Source of the DNA: a virus
Virus record (IMG/VR): IMGVR_UViG_3300034020_000076
Location: 1 to 25,541 of that record
Strand: one strand, 5' to 3'
Length of the DNA: 25,541 nt
A model generated the notes under the pieces. That model was given only the letters and a program-made list of their open reading frames with translations. It was not told the DNA's origin and made no database searches. This document shows, one piece after another, positions 1 to 6,590 of the stretch. How positions within the stretch are numbered: the stretch's first letter is position 1; each line of letters opens with the position of its first letter. Position numbers and translations under genes: made by a program.

Positions 1-89
1 TTATCCTGTGTCTTTTGAAACGCGGCGCGTATCGCGTCTGCGTCTGGATCATCTGGAAAACTACCGAAGTCAATGTTTCTTTGTGCCAT
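1..89 (-). CDS. Fibre or baseplate-like virion protein, N-terminus only (cut by window edge)
   Basis: Reading the minus strand from an ATG at 87-89 gives an open frame that begins MAQRNIDFGSFPDDPDADAI and runs off the left edge without a stop. About 29 residues are visible. The 'FP(D)DPxADxIRxAFxKxQ' style of N-terminus is, from memory, seen in structural proteins of T4-like aquatic phages, often baseplate or fibre associated, but this fragment is too short to assign a role. A late promoter (113-120) and a GGTGAG Shine-Dalgarno lie upstream, which supports both this start and late expression. The terminator at 144-173 separates it from the preceding gene. Confidence 0.7.
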   Translation of the reverse strand, partial: MAQRNIDFGSFPDDPDADAIRAAFQKTQD

Positions 90-112
90 TTAACCACTCA
101 CCGTTAATCTAG

Positions 113-120
113 TATTTATC
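113..120 (-). promoter_or_regulatory. Late promoter GATAAATA
   Basis: GATAAATA on the minus strand is one mismatch from the T4 late consensus TATAAATA. It lies 23 nt before the ATG of the leftmost partial gene, which has its own ribosome site (GGTGAG). It sits just downstream of a terminator, so it should start a new transcript. Confidence 0.7.
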
Positions 121-143
121 GTTCTGGGATAAAGTAAAACGCC

Positions 144-173
144 AAAAAAAATACCCGACGTGTGCCGGGTATT
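144..173 (-). terminator. Rho-independent terminator after the 831-aa gene
   Basis: Read on the minus strand, a perfect 8-bp stem (AATACCCG / CGGGTATT, 8-nt loop) is followed directly by eight T residues. It lies 27 nt past the stop codon of the 201-2696 gene and before the next late promoter. Confidence 0.9.
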
Positions 174-200
174 CTCTGTTGCTATTATACAATAGCCTTA

Positions 201-2696
201 TTACTGACCAAGACCTGCAAGTCTTCTGAACTCAGCGAAATCTTCATCTCCTGTGCGCTCTTTATCACCTGCAAGTACAGGGATAGTTTGCTGACCAGTT
301 GACTTAGGCTTGTTCAAGCCACCTGAGATAACTTGAGTCATGAATTCTATATCACGTTCAAATGTCTGCTGTGTACCGTCTTTACCCGCATCATTTGCCC
401 ACTCATCGACTTTTTCTTTCTTGTCTTTCTTGTCATCGTATTCGATGTCTTTCTTTACTTTTTCGCCGGCTTTTTCTGCTTTGTTGTCATCTTTACCTTT
501 ATGATCTTCATCATATTCGATATCTTTAGCGACTTTCTTAGCAGCCTTTTCTGCCTTGTCATCTTTCTCACTAGTTGACTCTTCAGCAAGCCATGCTAAT
601 TTCTTGTATAGATTCAAGAAACTTGTTCTTGATTCGCTCATTGCTTCTTCTTCCTCTTCGGCTGCATCTGCTGACGCTACTGCATCAGCCGCTAATGGAT
701 CGCTTTCCATACCGTCTTCGTTAGTCGCTCCACCTTTGGCTGACCCACCTGCTGCCAACGCTGAATCAATTTGTGCCGCGGCTTCTTGACCTTGCTCATA
801 ACCTTCTCCGTCATCTTCTGCGACTTGATATTCCATCTGGTCTTCTGATTCTACTTCATCAACCATCTCTTTACCTTCGCCGCACTTATGACCTGCTTCC
901 ATCATGCCACCGCACTCGTTGCAAGTTTGTTCTTGAGCGTGATCATGTCCTTCTTCATCTTTATAGTCATCACCACCTGACATGACTTTTAACAAGCCCA
1001 TCATGCCGCCTTTATCGTCATAGCCACTGAACTTAGGTGCACCATAGTCACTCATCGCGACTGCTGGCTCTGCTGGACTGTCTAGTTGCTGTTCGCCACC
1101 GAGACCACCTAGACCAACTTGCTTAATGAATGCCAACAACTTACCAGCATCATCACCTGTTGCTGAAACGCTTACTGAATCATCACCCATGCCATCATCT
1201 AAACCTTGTGACATGTTGACGCTTAGACCTTCGCTTACGACGTTTTCATTCAATAGATCATTCAACTGCTTGTCTAATGATTCGAATGCAAATGCATCTG
1301 TTTCTAGTACATCTTTGTCATGCATAGTCTGACCAAATGCTTTGAATGTGTCACCGGGTGTCTTCATGGCTTGTTGCTTCATGTAAGCAGTTTTGTCCAT
1401 CTCGCCCAGTGCGCCTTCTTCGGCACCATAACTTGCCATATCATCGACAACATCTTGTCCTGATTCGATCTCGCTTACTACAAGACCGCGATTTGGCATC
1501 AAGCCATAGCACTCATCGATGCCTTCTTTGAAACCTTCGTGATAACGACGGTGTTCATCACTGCCTTCGTTATAGCGGCAAGCATAATTTGACTTGCTCA
1601 ATCCGTGTGATTTGCCTTCGTGATAGGCTGCTTCTAATGTATTCATTGCTTCGTCTACCTTCTTTTTCTTTTCATCTTTTTGATGCGATTTTACTTTTTC
1701 TTCAGTTTCTTTTTTGTCTTTATTAGACTTATCTATATTTTTTTGAAACTTACCTGCAAAATCTTTTTTCGCTTCTAATGTTTTTTGACTACGACCAGCG
1801 CCTAATCCAGCACCGTAGTCTGGACCTGCATGTGGAATTTCTGCTTCGTCAGTTTTCTTAATTGACTTAGCAATGTCGTGTGCTTTAGTGATTGTTGATT
1901 TCTTTAATGGTGGTTTATCACCTGCTGATTTCATGGCTTGTGCCATGCCTACAGCATAAGGATTCTTTGCCTTCTCGTCAACTTGAACTTCATCTAGTTT
2001 GTCGTGCTTTGCGCGAATCTGTGCCATCTTTTCTTTGCTTGCGCCATCGCGACCTGCCTGTTGTAGAGCAGCCATGCCTTCTTTGCCATACTTCTTTTTA
2101 CCTAAGTATGCTTGAAGACCACTTTCTTCTACTGATGCTTCGTCAACTCCGCCCTTCCAATCTTTCTTGGCACGGATGGCGAACATGATCTGACGCATTC
2201 TCTTAAAGCCAGGAGTACCTTCTTTGTGTGGGCCACTCTTCTTTAATTTAGTAAGCATTGATTTCAATTCTTCAACACTCTTACCTGCATATTGACCAGT
2301 TGGCTCCACCTTAGCATCGCCGGCCCATTTCTCATCAAGAGCGTCTTCTTTCATTTCGTCTCCGGCTAGTGACATCTCACCTTTACCGATCGCTGATTTG
2401 ATTGTTGCGGCAAGTGCAGGATTAGTTACTGAGCCAATCACTTCATTACCTTTTTTAATAACTTGTGCTGATTGTTTTGCAGGTTCAATAGTCAATTGAT
2501 CTGCTTCGTTAATCATATTCTTGTCGATGGTTTCAAACCAATCTTTCAAAGATTTCTTTTTATCTTTAGCAGCCAATGCCGCTTTCTTAGCACGTTCTGC
2601 GGCTGCTTTTTTATCGTGTGGCTTGTCAGAAGATTTAGCATCTTTATCATATGCATCTTCTTCATTAACCATTTCTAGAAATTTTCTAAAATCCAT
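201..2696 (-). CDS. Large charged conserved phage protein of unknown function, 831 aa
   Basis: I do not recognise a function. The protein is very rich in Lys, Asp and Glu, with long low-complexity stretches and little hydrophobic core. Visible modules are an N-terminal helix-like segment; an EELKxxLxxLKK...FKRMRQIMFAIRAK segment near residues 135-180; a Lys-rich linker near 300-345; a CxxC...C cluster (CNECGG...GHKC) near residues 594-608 that could bind zinc; and a tandem repeat of about 25 residues near 712-760 (KAEKAxxKVxKDIEYD twice). The start is supported by AGAGGA 8 nt upstream. It follows the 203-aa gene by 12 nt and probably shares its late transcript. Its place beside head and packaging genes suggests an internal head, scaffold or virion protein, but this is inference. 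Similar charged proteins are known in T4-like aquatic phages. Confidence 0.85.
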   Translation of the reverse strand: MDFRKFLEMVNEEDAYDKDAKSSDKPHDKKAAAERAKKAALAAKDKKKSLKDWFETIDKNMINEADQLTIEPAKQSAQVIKKGNEVIGSVTNPALAATIKSAIGKGEMSLAGDEMKEDALDEKWAGDAKVEPTGQYAGKSVEELKSMLTKLKKSGPHKEGTPGFKRMRQIMFAIRAKKDWKGGVDEASVEESGLQAYLGKKKYGKEGMAALQQAGRDGASKEKMAQIRAKHDKLDEVQVDEKAKNPYAVGMAQAMKSAGDKPPLKKSTITKAHDIAKSIKKTDEAEIPHAGPDYGAGLGAGRSQKTLEAKKDFAGKFQKNIDKSNKDKKETEEKVKSHQKDEKKKKVDEAMNTLEAAYHEGKSHGLSKSNYACRYNEGSDEHRRYHEGFKEGIDECYGLMPNRGLVVSEIESGQDVVDDMASYGAEEGALGEMDKTAYMKQQAMKTPGDTFKAFGQTMHDKDVLETDAFAFESLDKQLNDLLNENVVSEGLSVNMSQGLDDGMGDDSVSVSATGDDAGKLLAFIKQVGLGGLGGEQQLDSPAEPAVAMSDYGAPKFSGYDDKGGMMGLLKVMSGGDDYKDEEGHDHAQEQTCNECGGMMEAGHKCGEGKEMVDEVESEDQMEYQVAEDDGEGYEQGQEAAAQIDSALAAGGSAKGGATNEDGMESDPLAADAVASADAAEEEEEAMSESRTSFLNLYKKLAWLAEESTSEKDDKAEKAAKKVAKDIEYDEDHKGKDDNKAEKAGEKVKKDIEYDDKKDKKEKVDEWANDAGKDGTQQTFERDIEFMTQVISGGLNKPKSTGQQTIPVLAGDKERTGDEDFAEFRRLAGLGQ

Positions 2697-2708
2697 GATC
2701 GGTTCCTC

Positions 2709-3320
2709 TTATACCATTGCGCCTGTTTTTGGCTTTTCTGGACGTTTGATATTTGTCATAGGACTCTTATCACCCATGCTCTTGTCATCTAAATAAGGCT
2801 TGAATGGATCAAAACTGTCCGGTGTTTCTTTCGCTGAATAAGGAATCATTATCTGTGAATCCTTGCTCTGTTCTTTGATACTACTTAGATATGAATCAGC
2901 ATAATCTTTATTTGCCTGATCTGCTCCGCTAATCTTATCAAAATCTTTTGTGTTAGGATTCATTTGATTAGCATATTCTTCTTGTTCGCGATTGATGCTA
3001 TCGTCATATTTGCTATCAACCAAACGAACATAATTCAAATTATAGCCTAATAATTGTGCCAACTGTTGTACCATTGGCTCAGTGCATGGATAACGGAACT
3101 TGCACTTTAATAGTGTCACTGGTTCGTTATGTACGCCAGGAAATCCATATGGGTCTTTAGCAATAGGAAGTGTCTTAGGAGTGATTGGTCCTGCTGGTTC
3201 AAACTTCTTTAAATTGAATATGAACAAATCTAAGAAGTTCTTATCCACTTCACCCGCGATCTTAATAGTGACATCATATAGATGTACGCTTTCAGCAATG
3301 TATTGTTTTAGGCTTTTCAT
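2709..3320 (-). CDS. Conserved phage protein, probably virion-associated, 203 aa
   Basis: The function is not recognised. The N-terminus MKSLKQYIAES resembles short leader segments on head-associated proteins of T4-like phages. Residues 8-10 (Ile-Ala-Glu) fit the (L/I)-X-E site at which T4 prohead protease gp21 cuts, so maturation cleavage is conceivable. Residues ~12-105 look folded (alternating strands, Pro-Gly turns), while the last ~95 residues are polar and probably disordered. A late promoter (3343-3350) sits 22 nt upstream with a GGGA ribosome site, so this is a late gene. It is followed 12 nt later by the 831-aa gene. A head or capsid-interior role is inference from context. Confidence 0.85.
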   Translation of the reverse strand: MKSLKQYIAESVHLYDVTIKIAGEVDKNFLDLFIFNLKKFEPAGPITPKTLPIAKDPYGFPGVHNEPVTLLKCKFRYPCTEPMVQQLAQLLGYNLNYVRLVDSKYDDSINREQEEYANQMNPNTKDFDKISGADQANKDYADSYLSSIKEQSKDSQIMIPYSAKETPDSFDPFKPYLDDKSMGDKSPMTNIKRPEKPKTGAMV

Positions 3321-3342
3321 ATCTTATAATTCCCGTATCTAA

Positions 3343-3350
3343 TATTTATC
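3343..3350 (-). promoter_or_regulatory. Late promoter GATAAATA before the 203-aa gene
   Basis: GATAAATA on the minus strand overlaps the TGA stop of the upstream small-terminase gene and lies 22 nt before the next ATG, with GGGA between. Confidence 0.65.
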
Positions 3351-3831
3351 ATTTATCCGTCTTTTTGTCAAGAAGTGCCTTGAGTATCTCATTACGATCA
3401 AGTGCTTTACCCTCACCTAACGGAGTGTTGTCTATCTCTTTGTCTTTGCTAGATTGCTTCTGGTCTAGCGCGGCCTTCTTTAACTGCAACTCAATCATCT
3501 TGAGTTTTTTGCTTACTTTGGCTGTTTTTGCTGTGATAGCATGTCCTAGCATAGTTCCTGCAACACCGAAAATCTCGCTACTAAAGCGACTATCTACTTG
3601 CATTCCTAGATCCATCAAGTCCTTATAACTGTTTTGTGCTAGGTTGGCTAGTTCGTCCATCTCTACGTCAGCGGTTTCAAGACCCCTGACTTGAGGTAAT
3701 GCATTTTCGATCTTTTCGAGGTTATTGAGTGCAGATACCGTTACTTCCTGAGTCTCAGGCGGTAACTGAAACTCTTCGGTACTCTCTTCAGATTGAGAGA
3801 GATTGAATAATTCTTCAAGTTTTCTGGTCAT
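3349..3831 (-). CDS. 16: Terminase small subunit, T4 gp16-like, 160 aa
   Basis: This is probably the DNA-recognition subunit of the packaging motor. The protein is almost entirely helical. The N-terminus MTRKLEELFNL is followed by an acidic linker, then a central predicted coiled-coil hairpin (residues ~50-120) that includes DLMDLGMQVDSR and ITAKTAKVSKKLKMIELQLKK. This matches the layout of T4 gp16 (164 aa: helical core with disordered ends) and the gp16 versions I recall from T4-like cyanophages. It directly follows the gp4-like gene with a 7-nt gap. No Shine-Dalgarno precedes the ATG; instead AATAAATA ends 4 nt before it. The large subunit gp17 is not in this window. The assignment rests on recalled family pattern, so moderate confidence. 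Confidence 0.7.
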   Translation of the reverse strand: MTRKLEELFNLSQSEESTEEFQLPPETQEVTVSALNNLEKIENALPQVRGLETADVEMDELANLAQNSYKDLMDLGMQVDSRFSSEIFGVAGTMLGHAITAKTAKVSKKLKMIELQLKKAALDQKQSSKDKEIDNTPLGEGKALDRNEILKALLDKKTDK

Positions 3832-3835
3832 GCAT

Positions 3836-3843
3836 TATTTATT
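3836..3843 (-). promoter_or_regulatory. Late promoter AATAAATA, 4 nt before the gp16-like ATG
   Basis: AATAAATA on the minus strand overlaps the TAA stop of the gp4-like gene. Its last A is only 4 nt from the next ATG, so a transcript started here would be leaderless. No ribosome site is visible for the downstream gene. Confidence 0.5.
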
Positions 3844-4276
3844 TGCGTTTGCCCTTGTAGAACAAATCATCTTCAGTAACTACTCTAAATGTACAACCTA
3901 TCCTTTTACAATAGGCCATAGCAGCCGCCCATTTTGCATGATTCAATGCTACCGTGACTCTTTCTCTTGCACTAGCCACTCTGCTCTCAATGAGACTTTG
4001 TTTTTTGGGTTTTATCTCTACTATCTCTGCTCGTTGATGACCTAATCTATCTTGGTATAAAACAAAAAAGTCAGGTATATAAACAGTCTGTTTACCCGTC
4101 AGTGGATTCCTGTAGGGTATTTGTATAGATTCACTAGCCCACTGTAATACGCTATCGTGGTTATCACAAAACATCATAAATGTTAATTCCCAACCTGAAC
4201 GATATTTAGGCACTGTTTTGCCTACGTATTTGTGTTTGTTCTTTACTTGGTATTTACCTTGTGCGTAATTAGCCAT
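3839..4276 (-). CDS. 4: Head completion protein, T4 gp4-like TnsA-type nuclease fold, 145 aa
   Basis: T4 gp4 acts after DNA packaging, preparing filled heads for tail joining. The sequence has the TnsA-like PD-(D/E)XK pattern: YRSGWE with Glu30, a WASE...IPY strand pair (residues 46-55), YIPDF with Asp69, and EIVEIKP with Glu87 and Lys89. All catalytic positions are present, so nuclease activity is plausible. The length (145 aa) is close to T4 gp4 (about 150 aa). The N-terminus is basic (KYQVKNKHKYVGK). Its ATG lies one nucleotide after the TGA of the 121-aa gene, so translation is probably coupled. It is followed by the gp16-like small terminase. Confidence 0.85.
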   Translation of the reverse strand: MANYAQGKYQVKNKHKYVGKTVPKYRSGWELTFMMFCDNHDSVLQWASESIQIPYRNPLTGKQTVYIPDFFVLYQDRLGHQRAEIVEIKPKKQSLIESRVASARERVTVALNHAKWAAAMAYCKRIGCTFRVVTEDDLFYKGKRK

Positions 4277-4277
4277 G

Positions 4278-4643
4278 TCATAAAACTACGTTACGTGCCA
4301 CTGGTTGTACAGGTCTGGGTATAGTTGCTACCCCATAAAGGCTTGTTTTTGATTTAAAACTATTTAGGTAGTATGCGAGATATTGATTTACTTCTAGTTT
4401 ATTTTTAGTTGTGCCTTTAATATTTTCTAATAATGTTATTGCGTTTATGCCTGATTCTTGTGATACTCTAAAAAAGAATGCTGTAAAATTTTGTGCTATT
4501 GATTCTGTCTCGCATACACTTTTAAAATAACTTAATACTATATCATATTCATTTGTAGGTACTGTGACAGCGACATTGTAAAAATTATCAAAAATCTTTA
4601 CTGTCCTGTCAATGCTTTCGGTTTGTGTTACTATTAATGCCAT
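4278..4643 (-). CDS. Conserved T4-like phage protein of unknown function, 121 aa
   Basis: The function is not recognised. The protein is compact and mainly helical, beginning MALIVTQTESIDRTVKIFDN. Its C-terminal half carries YLNSFKSKTSLYG followed by a proline-rich tail. From memory, similar proteins occur beside tail-tube-like proteins and gp4 in T4-like aquatic phages. There is no Shine-Dalgarno: the late element AATAAATA, which overlaps the stop of the 405-aa gene, ends 4 nt before the ATG. It precedes gp4 by one nucleotide. A structural or assembly role is suggested only by position. Confidence 0.85.
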   Translation of the reverse strand: MALIVTQTESIDRTVKIFDNFYNVAVTVPTNEYDIVLSYFKSVCETESIAQNFTAFFFRVSQESGINAITLLENIKGTTKNKLEVNQYLAYYLNSFKSKTSLYGVATIPRPVQPVARNVVL

Positions 4644-4646
4644 GTC

Positions 4647-5864
4647 TTATTTATTATTGTAAGTAGTTCTTACTTGAACTCCTGCATTAGAGACAGGAGT
4701 TACAGGGTTCGGAGTAGGAGGATTGCTGATAGTAGGTGCACCGGCAGTGCCTACTGTATAAGGAGTGACTGATTTATTAGGAATGTCGAATAATATATTT
4801 CTATTTTTACTGATAGGGCTACCGAACTGCCATGCTGCCTGTGCTACCATGTTTTCGAGTTCTGCTTTTGCTGTTTGTTTCAAGTTGATATTTTTAAACG
4901 TATTATATGCTGTGCCTGCTGTACGTAGTGCGCCTAAAATATTACCATCGCTGAAACTTTTAACTGCGCCACCGGCTGCATCAACTAATCCACCTTGACC
5001 TAATATGCTACCATTGGCTCCTGGCATCATGATAGGACTTGGTTTTCTATCGTATGTTGCTGGATCACCAAAACCTGTAACTATATCGCCGGGTGCTCTA
5101 CCGTCAATAGCACCTTCATTGTAAACTACAGTTTCATAATCTACTGTCATTTGATTTTGCATGACTCCTGCACCATCAGCATAACTGTATGTGTCATGTG
5201 CAAAGTTAGTTATAATAGGGTTTATTAAAGTATAAGCAGTGAATGCATGTTGATTGAAACCAAACACTGTAATGTTCTTAAAGAAAGGAACCTTGTGTCC
5301 AAATTTTGGAGTAGCGGTCTCGCCGATATAACCCCAATTATCATTTCCGCTTATGCTATCGTCATAGATATTTGTTATATTATAATCTGCGTTAGTAGTT
5401 TGTGCAGAACTGCTATTATCATTATTAGGTGGTATCGCGCCTCGCTTACCTAAAAATACAGTAGGTTTAGTTGCATCTGCATAATAATACGTATAATAAT
5501 TATACCACATTCTATTGATGAGGTTGTCATTATCATCATGAAAACTTATGTTTACAGGGTCGTATTTTATTTTAGTCTGTACGATACGTTTACGATTATA
5601 TTGATTGAGTTGTATTGTGTTAAAACCATACGAGGGAAGTTTTACATCTTTAACTAATAAACCTATATTTTTATCTACTGAATCTGGCCACGCTTCGACA
5701 TTGATGTTAAAGTAGGTATGAAATATGAATTTATATTTAGGAGCGTTTTGATAACTATTAGTCCTAAATGTTTTTGCGGCGTGCCTATAGTCTCTAAGGT
5801 AATCGCTGCCGAAGACTGCTCCGGCAGCGCCTTTAAGTAGGTCTTGAATAAATCCAACCTGCAC
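4647..5864 (-). CDS. Tail-tube-like virion protein (gp19/gp54 superfamily candidate), 405 aa
   Basis: This is probably a tube-fold protein at the tube-baseplate junction. Residues ~40-125 and 190-245 show the alternating strands of contractile-tail tube proteins: a membrane-free N-terminus (RDYRHAAKTFRTN), a LPSYGF turn, NQYNRKRIVQTKIKYDPV, SFHDDNDNLINRMWYNYY, and later MTVDYETVVYNEG. The C-terminal ~150 residues are Gly/Ala/Pro-rich and probably extended. It lies directly after the tail tube gene. The start is GTG at 5862-5864, since no ATG is close and AGGG lies 7 nt upstream. That ribosome site is inside a hairpin (5873-5889). A T4 gp54-like tube initiator role is inference; it could instead be a second tube-associated protein. 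Confidence 0.8.
   Translation of the reverse strand: MQVGFIQDLLKGAAGAVFGSDYLRDYRHAAKTFRTNSYQNAPKYKFIFHTYFNINVEAWPDSVDKNIGLLVKDVKLPSYGFNTIQLNQYNRKRIVQTKIKYDPVNISFHDDNDNLINRMWYNYYTYYYADATKPTVFLGKRGAIPPNNDNSSSAQTTNADYNITNIYDDSISGNDNWGYIGETATPKFGHKVPFFKNITVFGFNQHAFTAYTLINPIITNFAHDTYSYADGAGVMQNQMTVDYETVVYNEGAIDGRAPGDIVTGFGDPATYDRKPSPIMMPGANGSILGQGGLVDAAGGAVKSFSDGNILGALRTAGTAYNTFKNINLKQTAKAELENMVAQAAWQFGSPISKNRNILFDIPNKSVTPYTVGTAGAPTISNPPTPNPVTPVSNAGVQVRTTYNNK
4648..4655 (-). promoter_or_regulatory. Late promoter AATAAATA, 4 nt before the ATG of the 121-aa gene
   Basis: AATAAATA on the minus strand spans the last codons and stop of the preceding gene. It has the same 4-nt spacing to the ATG as the gp16-like gene. 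Confidence 0.5.
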
Positions 5865-5872
5865 CAGGAGAC

Positions 5873-5889
5873 CCTAACTATTAGTTAGG
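5873..5889 (-). promoter_or_regulatory. Hairpin covering stop of tail tube and ribosome site of next gene
   Basis: A perfect 7-bp inverted repeat (CCTAACT-ATT-AGTTAGG) contains the TAA of the tail tube gene and most of the AGGG that serves the GTG start of the next gene. Ribosomes ending on the tube gene would open it, which could couple and limit translation of the downstream gene. Confidence 0.5.
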
Positions 5890-6517
5890 CGCCAAGGCCT
5901 GTTACTGAATCGCCAGTCAAGATTCTTCCGATACTTGCACCAACGCCAGAAGCGAGTGGTGATTGTATTGCGTTGTCATAACGTAATGTCAATGCTATCG
6001 TTACAGCCTCGTTAGTACCATAGTTCAATGTATTGTAGTTTACAGTCTGTACAAAGCAACCATATAGTTCCCATGTTTCTAAGACTACTGGTGCACTAGT
6101 ACCGTTACCACCATCTAATATTTCGATGTTAGTCTGGAACTTATAGTCTTGACCAGTTGCCGCAGATGCTTGCTCTACGAAATCTAATTGCTTTTGAACT
6201 TGTTGTCCAACTGCTCTTGAAACTGTACCTGATGCATCATCACGAACGTTTACTGTGATAGGCTGCCATGCATACTTACCAGCAAGATACAATGTTGAGT
6301 TGTAAACTGGAATTGTGATTTCTTGGAACTGTATCTGGGGTCTTGCCACGTCAATAACTTGCTTAGTTAACGCTAGACCGCCGGCCGCATCGACGCCAAA
6401 GTTCAAGAAATTAACTCTGAAGCGATATTGTAGTTTTGGCATCAACAGGCCCTGATTGCCTCCGGCATTATCAGATGCGACTGTCATGTTAAACAATGAT
6501 TGTGAGGCTGTTGCCAT
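5885..6517 (-). CDS. 19: Tail tube protein gp19, 210 aa
   Basis: Polymerises into the inner tail tube through which DNA is injected. The sequence has the tube-protein pattern: YRFRVNFLNFG (residues ~31-41), a run of short strands including FQEITIPVYNSTLYLAGKY, WQPITVNVRDDASG (the 'D-D' strand common to tube proteins), a central helix QQVQKQLDFVEQ, and C-terminal strands TWELYGCFV...NYNTLNYG...VTIALTLRYDNA. It is somewhat longer than T4 gp19 (163 aa). It lies immediately downstream of the sheath gene, as in T4 gp18-gp19. The start is well supported by AGGAG 8 nt before the ATG and a late promoter 23 nt upstream, so strong late expression is expected. Confidence 0.92.
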   Translation of the reverse strand: MATASQSLFNMTVASDNAGGNQGLLMPKLQYRFRVNFLNFGVDAAGGLALTKQVIDVARPQIQFQEITIPVYNSTLYLAGKYAWQPITVNVRDDASGTVSRAVGQQVQKQLDFVEQASAATGQDYKFQTNIEILDGGNGTSAPVVLETWELYGCFVQTVNYNTLNYGTNEAVTIALTLRYDNAIQSPLASGVGASIGRILTGDSVTGLGA

Positions 6518-6540
6518 TTGTAAATTCTCCTACTTTATAG

Positions 6541-6548
6541 TATTTATC
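6541..6548 (-). promoter_or_regulatory. Late promoter GATAAATA of the tail tube gene
   Basis: GATAAATA on the minus strand lies 23 nt before the ATG, with AGGAG in between. It gives the tube gene its own late promoter, separate from the sheath. Confidence 0.75.
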
Positions 6549-6554
6549 ATAAGT

Positions 6555-6579
6555 GAGAGAGCCTCTTAGAGACTCTCTC
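6555..6579 (+). terminator. Stem-loop between sheath and tube genes, terminator-like on the plus strand
   Basis: A 7-bp stem (GAGAGAG / CTCTCTC, 11-nt loop) is followed on the plus strand by a T-rich run at 6582-6589. On the minus strand, where the genes are, there is no T-run after it. It may stop antisense transcription or mark an mRNA 3' end. Confidence 0.45.
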
Positions 6580-6590
6580 TATCTTTTTTA

